This document shows positions 42,122 through 51,824 of a DNA stretch of 64,000 bases, piece after piece (within the stretch, counting starts at the first letter, position 1; every line of letters starts with the position of its first letter). Where the stretch lies: the NCBI GenBank assembly GCA_947495795.1, contig CANMAI010000007.1, positions 1 through 64,000 on the forward strand. The letters run 5' to 3'. The translations under genes were made by a program, and so were the position numbers. Under the pieces are notes generated by a model that was not told the DNA's origin, did not search any database, and saw only the letters and a program-made list of their open reading frames with translations. Source of the stretch: an uncultured Paracoccaceae bacterium (GTDB taxonomy: Bacteria; Pseudomonadota; Alphaproteobacteria; Rhodobacterales; Rhodobacteraceae).

Positions 42122-43135
42122 TCAAAGCATTAACGAAGCTGCGGCGGCAAGGCAAAAACCCGCTACCGGAATAAGCCCTGCATCGCGGTTGGAGCGGAAG
42201 ATACGCAGGCAATTATCTGGGTTATCAACATCCAGTTGCCGCATCTGCCCCGCCATGTGCCAGCCGAACCCCCAGGCAGCCCCGATACCAAGCAGAAGCG
42301 CCACGGGGGGCTGTGTGATCAGGGCCATGAGTGCTGCCATGCCCATCAGCGAGACTGCGATTACAAGAAAGCCAAAGAGCCAACGCCCGGAGGCATCTCC
42401 GAACAACCGCGCCGTGGATTTCACCCCAATCAACGCGTCATCCTCCTTGTCCTGATGCGCATAGATCGTATCGTAAAATAGCGTCCACGCGATCCCCGCA
42501 CCGTAGAGCAGCAGGGCCGCATCCGTGATCTCGCCCGCATAGGCTGCCGAGGCGAGCAATGCGCCCCAATTGAAGGCAAGGCCCAGAAATACTTGCGGCC
42601 ACCAAGTAAACCGCTTGGCAAAGGGGTAGATTGCCACCAAGGCAAGCGAACCTATACCAAGCCAGATTGCAAGCGGCTGGAAGGTGAGAAGGATGCAGAA
42701 GGCAAGCAAGGACTGCACGATCATCCAGATCGCCGCACCCTTCACGCTTACCTGCCCCGAAGGGATGGGCCGGGATTTCGTACGGGCCACGGCTCCGTCA
42801 AAATCGCGGTCGGTAATGTCATTCCAGGTGCAGCCGGCCCCCCGCATCAGGAAGGCACCGATGGCGCAGCCGAGCGCGATCCAACCGGTATGCGGCCCGA
42901 TATGGGATGGGTCGCTCGCCACAGCCAGCGCCAGCCCCCACCAGCAGGGGATCAGCAAAAGCCATGTGCCGGCAGGCCTATCCGCCCGGCTCAGACGCAG
43001 GTAGGGCCGGGCCCACCGGGGGGCAAAACGATCCACCCAATTGGCCTCCGTTGCGTCCGCCACACGGCCATCGGCTGTCAGCGGATCTTTGCTGGCATCG
43101 GGCGGCGCGGCGGGGTTATGGTCTGGCACTGTCAT
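42122..43135 (-). CDS. ubiA: 4-hydroxybenzoate octaprenyltransferase
   Basis: 337 residues from the ATG at 43135. The two Asp-rich prenyl-diphosphate motifs are present: NDITDRDFD in GAGCTWNDITDRDFDGAVAR, and YDTIYAHQDKEDD. About eight membrane helices. It prenylates 4-hydroxybenzoate in ubiquinone synthesis. The N-terminal 45 residues are a soluble extension. It is divergent from rsmE with a 12-base gap. Confidence 0.95.
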   Translation of the reverse strand: MTVPDHNPAAPPDASKDPLTADGRVADATEANWVDRFAPRWARPYLRLSRADRPAGTWLLLIPCWWGLALAVASDPSHIGPHTGWIALGCAIGAFLMRGAGCTWNDITDRDFDGAVARTKSRPIPSGQVSVKGAAIWMIVQSLLAFCILLTFQPLAIWLGIGSLALVAIYPFAKRFTWWPQVFLGLAFNWGALLASAAYAGEITDAALLLYGAGIAWTLFYDTIYAHQDKEDDALIGVKSTARLFGDASGRWLFGFLVIAVSLMGMAALMALITQPPVALLLGIGAAWGFGWHMAGQMRQLDVDNPDNCLRIFRSNRDAGLIPVAGFCLAAAASLML

Positions 43136-43147
43136 TTCGAGGGCTTT

Positions 43148-43882
43148 ATGCACCAGCCGCGTCCGAAAATCAGGCTCTATTTTGACGCGCCTCTCCAGAG
43201 CGGTGCGGAACTGCTGCTGGAGGCACAGGCGCACTACCTCACAGGCGTCATGCGGCAGAGCGTTGGAGACCGGATCGAGATATTCAATGGTCGCGAGGGC
43301 GCATGGGCCGCGCGGATCATCGAGGCGGGCAAACGCCGCGTCCGCGCCGAGGTGGAAGAGCAGACAGCTCTCCAGCAAAATCCGCCCGATCTCTGGCTCC
43401 TCTTTGCTCCGATCAAAAAGGCTCGCACAGATTTCATCGTGGAAAAAGCGGCCGAGATGGGGGCTGCCCGCATCCAGCCCGTTTTCACACGCTTCACCAA
43501 TGCGGAGCGCCTGAGGCCGGACCGCTTGCGCGCCCACGCCATCGAGGCAGCAGAGCAATGTGGCGGCACATTCGTGCCAGAGGTCGCTGAGCCTCTGAAG
43601 CTCGCCTCCCTGCTCGAAGGATGGGGCGCCAGCCGCCATATCCTCTTTTGCGATGAACGCCAGACAGCCAAACCAATTCATCAAGCTCTCACAGGCGCGC
43701 CCAAGGCTCCGTGGGCCATCCTTATCGGCCCCGAAGGCGGCTTCAGCAAGGAGGAGGCGCAAACGCTCCACGCCATGCCCAACGTCACTCCGGTTACGCT
43801 CGGCCCGCGCATCCTGCGCGCAGACACCGCCGCCGTTGCCGCACTCACGGCATGGCAGATGGCTTTGGGGGATTGGGGATGA
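43148..43882 (+). CDS. rsmE: 16S rRNA (uracil-1498-N3)-methyltransferase
   Basis: 244 residues from the ATG at 43148. It is a SPOUT-class methyltransferase with LIGPEGGFSKEE (SAM-binding knot) and LGPRILRADTAAVAAL. The N-terminal PUA-like part contains HYLTGVMRQSVGDRI. It methylates U1498 in 16S rRNA. The following gene starts in its stop codon. Confidence 0.95.
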   Translation: MHQPRPKIRLYFDAPLQSGAELLLEAQAHYLTGVMRQSVGDRIEIFNGREGAWAARIIEAGKRRVRAEVEEQTALQQNPPDLWLLFAPIKKARTDFIVEKAAEMGAARIQPVFTRFTNAERLRPDRLRAHAIEAAEQCGGTFVPEVAEPLKLASLLEGWGASRHILFCDERQTAKPIHQALTGAPKAPWAILIGPEGGFSKEEAQTLHAMPNVTPVTLGPRILRADTAAVAALTAWQMALGDWG

Positions 43883-44592
43883 GCGCAACACACACGGCCT
43901 CCGGCTCCACACCGCCGCAAATCTCCCTCACACTCTACTTTGCCCGCCTGAACGCGAAGGCTGTCATCCTTCGCCGCGGTCCTCACAAGATGGCCCGCCT
44001 CATCCTCTGGGATCGGGCGACCGACACTTTTGAGGATGGCCAATGGCTCAGGGCCCGCGTTTACGAAGAGCGTTGCGATCTCTCTGCCGATGGCGCGCAT
44101 TTCATCTATTTCGCATTGGATGGCCGCTGGCACGGCGAGAGTAGCGGCTCTTATTCGGCCATCTCCCGGCCTCCCTATTTCACAGCTGTTGCCTTCTTCC
44201 CTCAAGGTGATTGCTGGGGTAGTGGTGGATGGTTCGTGGATGAGGGGCGGTATGTGCTGAACAGCGGCGCGGAGGACAGGCTTTGTGGAAGCGGCCTCCA
44301 ACAGATCCATGTGAGGCCGAACGGGCCGCCATACTACGTAGATGCCAATGGCAAGGCGGTCTCGTTCAACCGCAGCGATGTTGTGCCGTCTTATCCGCCT
44401 GAACGGTTTGTTCCGGGGGATGAGCGATATGAAACGGACGAGGGGCGGCTCTACCGTGTGGAGAGGGGAAGCAGGGTGCTGATCCGCGATATGACGGATA
44501 TGGAATTTGAGACCATTCGCGCACCCTATGATGATCGCCCCGAAAGCAATGCGGATGCGGCGCCCTGGCATCCGTTGGAGCATGAAGACTGA
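43879..44592 (+). CDS. hypothetical protein
   Basis: 237 residues from an ATGA overlap with rsmE. It is soluble and rich in aromatic residues and Gly, with SADGAHFIYFALDGRW and FFPQGDCWGSGGWFVDEGRY. I do not recognise a family with certainty. It forms a tight run with rsmE and the next gene. Confidence 0.7.
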   Translation: MSATHTASGSTPPQISLTLYFARLNAKAVILRRGPHKMARLILWDRATDTFEDGQWLRARVYEERCDLSADGAHFIYFALDGRWHGESSGSYSAISRPPYFTAVAFFPQGDCWGSGGWFVDEGRYVLNSGAEDRLCGSGLQQIHVRPNGPPYYVDANGKAVSFNRSDVVPSYPPERFVPGDERYETDEGRLYRVERGSRVLIRDMTDMEFETIRAPYDDRPESNADAAPWHPLEHED

Positions 44593-45146
44593 TGCCCTTC
44601 ATCCGCCCCGAAATCGCGAAATCCCTCCGCCGTTGGGCGCCGTTCCGCGCGGAACTTCTGTTGACCGCAGCCCTCAGCTTCATTGCCATACGCCTCGGCT
44701 GGATGGCTGTCGTGCGCGAAAGCCTCATTTCCGGAGGCATCGCTCTTCTCTTCGGCATTGGCGCACTCCTCCTTGCCAACACCCTCCGCCAGCGGCTGCG
44801 CTTTGGCGGAACTGCCGAGGGTCTTGGCGTTGTGGATATCACTGAAGCCCGCATCGCCTATTTCAGCCCGGCAGGCGGTACCCTTCTGGATCGGGATGCA
44901 CTTGTGGCTGTCGATTTGAGGTTTCGCGAGGCTGGCCCGTACTGGCTTCTCACCCAATCGGACGGGCCGGACGTTGCCATCCCGCATGGCGCCTCGGGCA
45001 CCGAGGCCCTGCAGGGTCTTTTCGCGGCCCTTCCGGGCTTTGATCTCGAAACGGCCTTGCGCCGTCTGGAACACAAACCGGCCCGGTTCGGTCCGGTCTG
45101 GGAAGCACCGAAGGAGGATCGCCCAGCGATTTCCCTCAGAAAATAA
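44592..45146 (+). CDS. hypothetical membrane protein
   Basis: 184 residues, starting at the last base of the gene before. Two N-terminal membrane helices (ELLLTAALSFIAIRLGW and LISGGIALLFGIGALLL) are followed by a soluble domain that may be PH-like (EARIAYFSPAGGTLLDRDAL). Function unknown. It overlaps the opposite gene by 11 bases. Confidence 0.7.
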   Translation: MPFIRPEIAKSLRRWAPFRAELLLTAALSFIAIRLGWMAVVRESLISGGIALLFGIGALLLANTLRQRLRFGGTAEGLGVVDITEARIAYFSPAGGTLLDRDALVAVDLRFREAGPYWLLTQSDGPDVAIPHGASGTEALQGLFAALPGFDLETALRRLEHKPARFGPVWEAPKEDRPAISLRK

Positions 45147-45783
45147 AGTCCTCCGGAGTGAAATCATCGGATGTGAACCGCTTCGACGGCTCATTCACCT
45201 TCAATCGATCTACACCCTCATCGGTCTGTATCCAAATGGTGATCTTCCCGGGTGCCCTGTCCACAAACTCCAGATCGTCAAAACTTGTGGCATATCCGCT
45301 GAGGTCTATCCTGTCCTTGTGCAACTCGTACCGGTTCACAATGTCCACCTGCCCGTCAAACGTAAACACAAATTCATCGGGCAGGGTCGTCCCGACCAGC
45401 ACTTCGGTAGCCTCAGTTTCCTGCTCCAGGCGCACCTGCACTGGCGGGTCGGGCAAACCGGTCTTGAATATGAAGTCGCTGGCGTCCAGCAGCACACCGT
45501 CTTCAGGGATCTCGGCACTGGGCGGGCGATTGAATTTCACTGTCATAACCTCATCCCGCACAAATACCTTGTACACTTGCAGGCTCACACGCACCACGAG
45601 CAGGCTGTCAAAGGTGATGTCGTAGCTCCAGAGATTTATCTGATCCACGCCGTCTGTGAACCAGCGGATCTCATCATAGCGCTGGTCACGGGTCATGATG
45701 AAACGGTCTATGTCCGGTGAGCCGTAGAGAACATCACTTGTTCCCTTCGTATCGAAAACGCGCCGTATCGTGTCTGGCATCAC
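45136..45783 (-). CDS. RTX/serralysin-like beta-roll domain protein, unknown function
   Basis: 215 residues. The second half has phrases such as [18 protein letters not shown] that resemble the ends of calcium-binding beta-roll repeats in M10 peptidases and Rhodobacteraceae RTX proteins, but GGxGxDxxx repeats are absent. There is no signal peptide and no peptidase domain. It could be a fragment or an independent acidic protein. Confidence 0.55.
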   Translation of the reverse strand: MMPDTIRRVFDTKGTSDVLYGSPDIDRFIMTRDQRYDEIRWFTDGVDQINLWSYDITFDSLLVVRVSLQVYKVFVRDEVMTVKFNRPPSAEIPEDGVLLDASDFIFKTGLPDPPVQVRLEQETEATEVLVGTTLPDEFVFTFDGQVDIVNRYELHKDRIDLSGYATSFDDLEFVDRAPGKITIWIQTDEGVDRLKVNEPSKRFTSDDFTPEDFIF

Positions 45784-45921
45784 GGGTTCCTTCTGCTCAC
45801 GCCCCGGTTTCAGGCTTCGCAGTTTTTGGTTAACCAGAGCTTAAAGTGGCTCAGGCTTGCATTCACCCGCTGCTGTGATACCGCTTCCCCCCGATTATTC
45901 CGACGGGCAGGAGCCACCCAA

Positions 45922-46983
45922 ATGGACACGCTGGACGCACTCAAAACCAAGTACCTGAGTAAGATCGAGGGCGCGGGCGATGAAACCGCGCTCGAAGAGG
46001 TGCGCGTGGCGGCCTTGGGGAAAAAGGGCGAGGTCAGCCTCCAGATGCGCAGCCTCGGCCAGATGTCTCCGGAAGAAAGACAGGTTGCGGGCCCCGCACT
46101 CAACGCGCTCAAGGCAGACCTCACGGAGGCGCTTGCGCTCCGCCGCGACGGGCTGGCCGATGCCGCGCTGAACGCGCGTTTGGCGGAGGAATGGGCCGAT
46201 GTCTCCCTTACCCCCCGACCGCAACAACAGGGCACACTTCACCCGATCAGCCAAGTGACGGAAGAGGTGATCGCGATATTCGCGGATCTGGGCTACGGCG
46301 TTGCCGAAGGCCCGCAGGTCGAAAACGACTGGTACAATTTCGACAGCCTCAACATCCCGCCAGAGCACCCCTCCCGGCAGGAGATGGATACGTTCTACAT
46401 GCACCGCGAGGCAGGCGACAACCGCCCGCCCCATGTTCTGCGCACCCATACTTCGCCCGTGCAGGTCCGCCATATGGAGGCGCATGGTGCACCCTGCCGC
46501 ATCATCTGCCCAGGGCGCGTCTACCGTGCCGATTATGATCAGACACACACACCGATGTTCCATCAGGTGGAGGGGCTGGCCATCGATACGGATATCTCCA
46601 TGGCCAATCTCAAATGGACGCTGGAAGAATTCTGCTGCGCCTTCTTCGAGATCGACGATATCACGCTCCGTTTCCGCGCCAGCCACTTCCCCTTCACCGA
46701 ACCTTCGGCAGAGGTGGATATCCGTTGCTCATGGGAAGACGGCCAGCTGAAGCTGGGCGAGGGCGATGACTGGCTTGAAATCCTCGGCTCCGGCATGGTG
46801 CACCCCAAAGTGCTTTCAAATGCCGGTATCGATCCGGAGGTTTATCAGGGCTTCGCCTTCGGCATCGGGATTGATCGTATCGCGATGCTGAAATACGGTA
46901 TCCCGGATCTCCGGGCGTTCTTTGAGAGCGATCTCCGCTGGCTGCGTCACTACGGCTTCAGCCCACTGGCATCTGCCGGATAG
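45922..46983 (+). CDS. pheS: phenylalanine-tRNA ligase alpha subunit
   Basis: 353 residues from the ATG at 45922 (CAGGAG upstream). It has an N-terminal coiled coil, then class II synthetase motifs: motif 2 [21 protein letters not shown] and motif 3 [18 protein letters not shown]. It charges tRNA-Phe with the beta subunit. The pheT gene is 600 bases downstream, separated by a terminator and a pilin gene on the other strand, so it is not a simple pheST operon. Confidence 0.97.
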   Translation: MDTLDALKTKYLSKIEGAGDETALEEVRVAALGKKGEVSLQMRSLGQMSPEERQVAGPALNALKADLTEALALRRDGLADAALNARLAEEWADVSLTPRPQQQGTLHPISQVTEEVIAIFADLGYGVAEGPQVENDWYNFDSLNIPPEHPSRQEMDTFYMHREAGDNRPPHVLRTHTSPVQVRHMEAHGAPCRIICPGRVYRADYDQTHTPMFHQVEGLAIDTDISMANLKWTLEEFCCAFFEIDDITLRFRASHFPFTEPSAEVDIRCSWEDGQLKLGEGDDWLEILGSGMVHPKVLSNAGIDPEVYQGFAFGIGIDRIAMLKYGIPDLRAFFESDLRWLRHYGFSPLASAG

Positions 46984-47021
46984 AGTGCCGGATAAATTGA
47001 TTGTGCCAACGCAAAGAAAAA

Positions 47022-47044
47022 GGCGGGGAAACCCCGCCCTTTTC
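47022..47044. terminator. terminator between pheS and the Flp pilin gene
   Basis: GGCGGGG (47022-47028), loop AAA, CCCCGCC (47032-47038), then CTTTTCCC. On the other strand the A-run before the stem gives a T-tract, so it can act in both directions for the two convergent genes. Confidence 0.88.
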
Positions 47045-47066
47045 CCATTCTGCCTTGGAGGATGCC

Positions 47067-47255
47067 TTAGTTGATGAAGCCGATCGCCTGAGACATGTTA
47101 TCATAAATCTGGGAAGCAGCCTGGTTGATCCCGCCCTCAATCAAGCCCAGCAGAACTACTACGTTGAGCGCGACAATCCCCGCAGTCAGCACGACCCAAT
47201 CCACGGTTACTGCGCCGGTCTCATCCGTTAGAAGTTTTTTGAAGAACTGACGCAT
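47067..47255 (-). CDS. Flp family type IVb pilin
   Basis: 62 residues from the ATG at 47255. The prepilin signature TDETGAVTVDWVVLTAG has a basic leader, cleavage after Gly14, and a hydrophobic helix. This is the building block of Flp/Tad pili used in adhesion. No tad genes are beside it, so it is an isolated pilin gene. Confidence 0.88.
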   Translation of the reverse strand: MRQFFKKLLTDETGAVTVDWVVLTAGIVALNVVVLLGLIEGGINQAASQIYDNMSQAIGFIN

Positions 47256-47597
47256 TTTGCCACTCCGTACTCTGCTGATTTCTCCGTTCCACCTGAGCGA
47301 AACTGTTAACGTCACTATCAAAGATAAAAAAGGCAAGAATGTGATTTGGATGTGCCTAAGTGCCTCAAATTAAGGAGGGTTTTTAAGTAATTTGGGCTCA
47401 AACGCCCCAATTAAGGCAAATAAGGCGCAGTGGATAATTATCGCTATTAATGAATATTTTAAAAATATACGGCTCGCCCTATGCGTGTGGAATCGCTGGG
47501 AATCACAGTGTCGCCCAGGCGACACAATTGAGACCTTCAATCTTTGGGGCATCCCGATTAGAACAGCGTGAAACCTGAATTCGCGCGGACCAAACTC
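47256..47597. promoter_or_regulatory. AT-rich gap before pheT
   Basis: About 340 bases, AT-rich (for example AATATTTTAAAAATATAC around 47452-47469), holding the promoter regions for the Flp pilin (minus) and pheT (plus). No credible gene. I see no T-box or Phe-leader peptide. Confidence 0.4.
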
Positions 47598-50006
47598 ATG
47601 AAATTCACGCTTGCCTGGCTGAAAGATCACCTCGAAACAGAGGTTCCTCTTTCCGAAATACTCGAAACGCTTACCGATCTCGGGCTGGAGGTGGAGAGCG
47701 TGGCAGATCCCGCCGACAGGCTGGGCGCGTTTCGCGTGGGCTATGTAAAAACGGCAGAGAAGCACCCGGATGCCGACAAGCTGAAAGTCTGCACGGTGGA
47801 AACGGCGGATGGCGACAAGCAGATCATCTGCGGTGCGCCCAATGCCCGCGCGGGCATCAAGGTCGTTGTCGCTTCTCCGGGCGATTACATCCCGGGCATC
47901 GATGCCACCATTCAGGTCGGTAAAATCCGGGGCGTGGAAAGCTTCGGGATGATGTGCTCCGAGCGCGAGCTGGAGATCTCCGAGGAACATGATGGCATCA
48001 TCGAGCTTGCCGAGGATGCGCAAGTAGGCCAGCGCTACATTGATGTGATCGGCAACACCGATCCCACGGTAGAGATCGCCATTACCCCCAACCGCCAGGA
48101 TGCCCTTGGCATTCGCGGCATCGCCCGCGATCTCGCGGCTCGGGGCCTCGGCACGCTGAAGCCCGGCAAGGAAGCCGCCCGTACATCCAGCTTCGCCAGC
48201 CCCATTCAGGTGAGCATCGATGCGGATGTGATGGTCAGGGGGTGCCCCCATTTCACGGGCCGCCTGATCCGAGGCGTGAAGAATGGCCCGAGCCCGCAAT
48301 GGCTGCAGGATCGTCTCCGCGCCATTGGCCTACGCCCGATCTCCACGCTGGTCGATATCACCAACTTCTTCACCTACGATCAGAACCGCCCGCTGCACGT
48401 GTTCGACGCCGATAAAGTGAAGGGTAACATCCGTGTGCATTTCGCCAAAGGCGGCGAAAGCCTCACTGCACTTGACGACAAGGATTACACGCTCGCCCCC
48501 GGCATGATCGTGATCTCTGATGATAGCGGTCCCGAATCCATCGCGGGCATCATGGGCGGTGCGCCCACTGGCTGCACCGGGGAGACGGTGAACGTGTTCC
48601 TTGAATCCGCCTATTGGGATCCGATCATTATCGCCCAAACCGGTCGAGCTCTTAAGATCAACTCCGACGCCCGCTACCGGTTCGAGCGGGGCGTGGATCC
48701 GGAGTTCACCGTTCCCGGCCTCGATCTTGCGGCCGAGATGATCCAGCAACTCTGCGGCGGCGAGGTCTCCGAGCTTGTGAGTGCAGGCCAGCCGCTCGAA
48801 ACCGCGCGCGCCTACGCGCTCGATCCTGCGCGTGTGGAAAGCCTCGTGGGCATGACGATCCCCGAGGCGGAGCAGATCCGCATCCTCACAGAGCTTGGCT
48901 TCGGCGTTGCCAAGGAGCATTCGGGCATCGAGGTCTGGGTGCCAAGCTGGCGGCCCGATGTGAAGGGCGAAGCAGATCTCGTGGAGGAGGTGGCGCGCAT
49001 CACATCGCTCACCAAACTCGAGGGCAAGCCAATGCGCCGCGCGGCAGGTGTCGCGAAAAACCCGCTCACACCCATCCAGCGCCGCGAACGTACGCTCCGT
49101 CGCACGCTCGCCGCCCAGGGGCTGAACGAGTGCGTCACCTACTCCTTCACGGATGAAGCCGCAGCCGCTCTTTTCGGCGGCGGCACGGATGCCACGCGCA
49201 TCGCGAACCCGATCAGCACCGACCTCTCCCATATGCGCCCCTCGCTCCTGCCGGGCCTCCTGCACGCCGCAGCCCGCAATCAGGCGCGCGGCTTCACCGA
49301 TCTCGCACTCTTCGAGGTTGGCCCCGTCTTTGCCGGTGGAGAGCCTGAGGATCAGAGCCGACAGGCCAGCGGCCTGCGCGTCGGCAATTCGGCCGCGCGC
49401 AACCCGCACGCGGCCCGGCGCGGCGTCGATCTCTACGATGCCAAGGCTGACGCCGAGGCGGCACTCGCAGCCATCGGCGCCCCCGCCAAGCTCATGGCAC
49501 TCCGCACCGCACCTGCGTGGTTCCATCCGGGCCGTTCAGCAGTCCTCTCCCTCGGCCCGAAAAACCCGCTCGCAGCCTTCGGCGAGCTGCATCCCAAAGT
49601 GCTGAAGGCGCTCGACATCAAGGGCCCTGCAGTCGCCTTCACCCTCTTTCCGGAGGCCGCGCCGGAGCCGCGCAGCAAGGGCACAGCAAGGCCCGCCCTC
49701 ACCATCTCCGATCTCCAGCCCGTGGAACGTGATTTCGCCTTCGTCGTCGATGCCGGCGTAGAAGTGGATAAAATCGTGAAGGCCGCGCAGGGTGCCGACA
49801 AGAAGCTCATCACCGCCGTCTCCGTCTTCGATATCTTCGCGGGTGAGAAGGCAGCGGCCCAGATGGGCGAAGGCAAGAAATCCGTCGCCATCAGCGTCAG
49901 GCTCGAACCGACAACCGCCACGCTGACGGATAAAGAAATCGAAGCGGTGGCGGAAAAGGTGGTGGCAACGGTGGCGAAAGCCACAGGCGGTGTGCTGCGA
50001 GGGTAG
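47598..50006 (+). CDS. pheT: phenylalanine-tRNA ligase beta subunit
   Basis: 802 residues from the ATG at 47598. It starts MKFTLAWLKDHLET, then an OB-fold tRNA-binding domain (VGYVKTAEKHPDADKL), B3/B4 editing domain, B5 DNA-binding-like domain, catalytic-like core, and the C-terminal ferredoxin-fold anticodon-binding domain (VERDFAFVVDAGVEV). It forms the alpha2beta2 enzyme with PheS. Confidence 0.97.
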   Translation: MKFTLAWLKDHLETEVPLSEILETLTDLGLEVESVADPADRLGAFRVGYVKTAEKHPDADKLKVCTVETADGDKQIICGAPNARAGIKVVVASPGDYIPGIDATIQVGKIRGVESFGMMCSERELEISEEHDGIIELAEDAQVGQRYIDVIGNTDPTVEIAITPNRQDALGIRGIARDLAARGLGTLKPGKEAARTSSFASPIQVSIDADVMVRGCPHFTGRLIRGVKNGPSPQWLQDRLRAIGLRPISTLVDITNFFTYDQNRPLHVFDADKVKGNIRVHFAKGGESLTALDDKDYTLAPGMIVISDDSGPESIAGIMGGAPTGCTGETVNVFLESAYWDPIIIAQTGRALKINSDARYRFERGVDPEFTVPGLDLAAEMIQQLCGGEVSELVSAGQPLETARAYALDPARVESLVGMTIPEAEQIRILTELGFGVAKEHSGIEVWVPSWRPDVKGEADLVEEVARITSLTKLEGKPMRRAAGVAKNPLTPIQRRERTLRRTLAAQGLNECVTYSFTDEAAAALFGGGTDATRIANPISTDLSHMRPSLLPGLLHAAARNQARGFTDLALFEVGPVFAGGEPEDQSRQASGLRVGNSAARNPHAARRGVDLYDAKADAEAALAAIGAPAKLMALRTAPAWFHPGRSAVLSLGPKNPLAAFGELHPKVLKALDIKGPAVAFTLFPEAAPEPRSKGTARPALTISDLQPVERDFAFVVDAGVEVDKIVKAAQGADKKLITAVSVFDIFAGEKAAAQMGEGKKSVAISVRLEPTTATLTDKEIEAVAEKVVATVAKATGGVLRG

Positions 50007-50089
50007 GCCTTCGCAGGGCTTCCTCGCATCTGAGCGGGCACGCGCAAGCCTGAAGCACATCTTGTCAGCAAAGCACCCGAGGCGTCTCA

Positions 50090-50575
50090 ATGAACTCACA
50101 ACTGATGGACTACAGAAAAATGTGTCTGGAGGTGGCCAATGCCAAGGCCGCCAGGATCGGCATCGATGGCATGCCGCTTTTCGATGCATTGATCGGCCAC
50201 GGCAAGATCCATCCCTATGGATGTCTGGAATTCGGAATGCGCTACCGCGTGCGCCAGCCCCTGAAGGCCAATCGCATGGGGCAACTGGCGGTCGATACCA
50301 TCATGCGCTATCTCGGGTATTACACATTTCCCTACGACAATGGCCTCCGCCTCTATCTCCAGACGGATGATCAGGTGAGCCGGAACCTTGAATTTGAAGG
50401 GATCCGACCGGACGAACCGGGCGTCCTCAACTATCTCACCTCTGCCGAAACACATGAATACTTTGAGCCTTTGCCACCTGCCCGCGAACCACGCGACCTT
50501 GAACTGGAAGCGCTGAAGCAGTGGCTCAGCGAGGAAAGAAATCGGCTCATACCCCAGCGCCCGAAAATGCGCTGA
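50090..50575 (+). CDS. hypothetical protein
   Basis: 161 residues, soluble and not recognised. It has conserved-looking aromatic and charged patches (YRKMCLEVANAKAARIGIDG, YLGYYTFPYDNGLRLYLQTD) and a Pro-rich C-terminus. The ATG at 50090 has only a weak ribosome site. Confidence 0.55.
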   Translation: MNSQLMDYRKMCLEVANAKAARIGIDGMPLFDALIGHGKIHPYGCLEFGMRYRVRQPLKANRMGQLAVDTIMRYLGYYTFPYDNGLRLYLQTDDQVSRNLEFEGIRPDEPGVLNYLTSAETHEYFEPLPPAREPRDLELEALKQWLSEERNRLIPQRPKMR

Positions 50576-50920
50576 GGCCATGGCGTTTCAAAACTAACCT
50601 GAAACACATGATCGCCAAGGCCCGAGAGTACGTCAGGGTTCTGGCAACTCCGGTATACTTGGAACCACTTCAGGTGTGGATCGTAGCGCATCTTTGAGCC
50701 GTTGATGCGGACTTTCTGATTTCCAACATGGAGCCGCGTCATACAACACGGACACAAACGCCTAGCACGTCTGACCCAGACCCGCCGTTCATCAAGTGAT
50801 TGACCAAGGTGCGATGCGCGGGACTAAGCCGCCCTTGAGTGACATAAAACGAATGTCTCCTTTTCTCATCGCGACGGCTCATTCCATTTGACGACTCCGC
50901 CGAAAGCAATTAGCCGTTTC
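50576..50920. other. non-coding stretch before the TPP riboswitch
   Basis: About 345 bases without credible gene. It begins with CATGGCGTTTCA-TGAAACA-like sequence that faintly resembles the ends of repeat family 1. It should include the promoter of the thiamine operon. Confidence 0.4.
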
Positions 50921-50992
50921 ATCACCAGGGGCGCTGAAAAGCTGAGACGTACCCTTTGAACCTGAACCAGATAATGCTGGCGGAGGGAGGTT
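50921..50992 (+). promoter_or_regulatory. TPP riboswitch (THI element)
   Basis: The conserved core is clear: CCAGGGGCGCTGAAA, GCTGAGACGTACCCTTTGAA, then CCTGAACCAGATAATGCTGG and CGGAGGGAGG. This matches the thi-box aptamer that binds thiamine pyrophosphate. It lies 60 bases before thiM and in proteobacteria usually represses translation or transcription when TPP is plentiful. Confidence 0.95.
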
Positions 50993-51050
50993 GTGTGTTT
51001 CTTTTTTCTGCATACCGCATCTCCTTTTTTGCCCGCAAAAAGGAGAGACG

Positions 51051-51824
51051 ATGGCCCCTCAAGACATTCTGACCGCCCTGCGTGACCAAAATCCATTGGT
51101 GCATTGCATCACGAACTATGTGGCGATGAATATTGCCGCGAATGTCGTTCTGGCTGCAGGAGCCTCGCCTGCGATGGTGCATGCACCTGAAGAAATCGCC
51201 GATTTTACGCCGATATGTGGGGCGCTCACGATCAACATCGGCACGCTATCAGCACCGTGGCAGACCAGTATGATGACGGCGGTCACGCTTGCCAACGCGC
51301 ACAAAATTCCCTGGGTCTTAGATCCTGTCGCGCATTTCATCTCGGATTATCGCAAACGCGCGGCCCAGGATTTATTGGCGCTACATCCGACGATTGTGCG
51401 TGGTAACGCGTCGGAGCTATTGGCCTTGGCTGGTGAAGCCGGTGCTGGAAAAGGTGCCGATACCGGTGACAGTGTTGATGCCGCCCAAGGTGCGGCAAAG
51501 GCGCTGGCGGCAAAATTTGGCGCGGTCGTCGCGATCACAGGTCCAGTAGATTATCTGACCGACGGTTCGCAAGAGGCACGTGTTAGTGGCGGGTCGCCTT
51601 TGATGCCGCAGGTGACAGCGTTGGGCTGTTCCCAGACGGCGTTGATGGGAGCCTATGCAGCCACAGGACCTGCGTTCGATGCTGCGCTCGCCGCACTCGC
51701 GCACTTTAAAGTCGCAGGCACCGCTGCTGCAAAGCAGGCCAACGGCCCGGGTAGTTTCCAGATGCATTTCTTGGACGCACTTGCGGCAACCCAGCCCGCT
51801 GATCTTGCTCAGGTCATAAAGTAA
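51051..51824 (+). CDS. thiM: hydroxyethylthiazole kinase
   Basis: 257 residues from the ATG at 51051 with AAAGGAGAG upstream. The ribokinase-like fold shows PLVHCITNYVAMNIAANVVLA and the late SPLMPQVTALGCSQTALMG motif, where the usual GTGC is replaced by ALGCS typical of ThiM with the catalytic Cys. It phosphorylates the thiazole moiety (HET), a salvage step. It is the first gene of the TPP-riboswitch operon. Confidence 0.95.
   Translation: MAPQDILTALRDQNPLVHCITNYVAMNIAANVVLAAGASPAMVHAPEEIADFTPICGALTINIGTLSAPWQTSMMTAVTLANAHKIPWVLDPVAHFISDYRKRAAQDLLALHPTIVRGNASELLALAGEAGAGKGADTGDSVDAAQGAAKALAAKFGAVVAITGPVDYLTDGSQEARVSGGSPLMPQVTALGCSQTALMGAYAATGPAFDAALAALAHFKVAGTAAAKQANGPGSFQMHFLDALAATQPADLAQVIK

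Noticed and set aside
42593-43147. Long N-terminal extension of rsmE
   Set aside because: The true RsmE N-terminus begins at 43148; the extension is antisense to ubiA.
48330-49526. 398-codon ORF antisense to pheT
   Set aside because: Shadow frame; no family resemblance, no start context.
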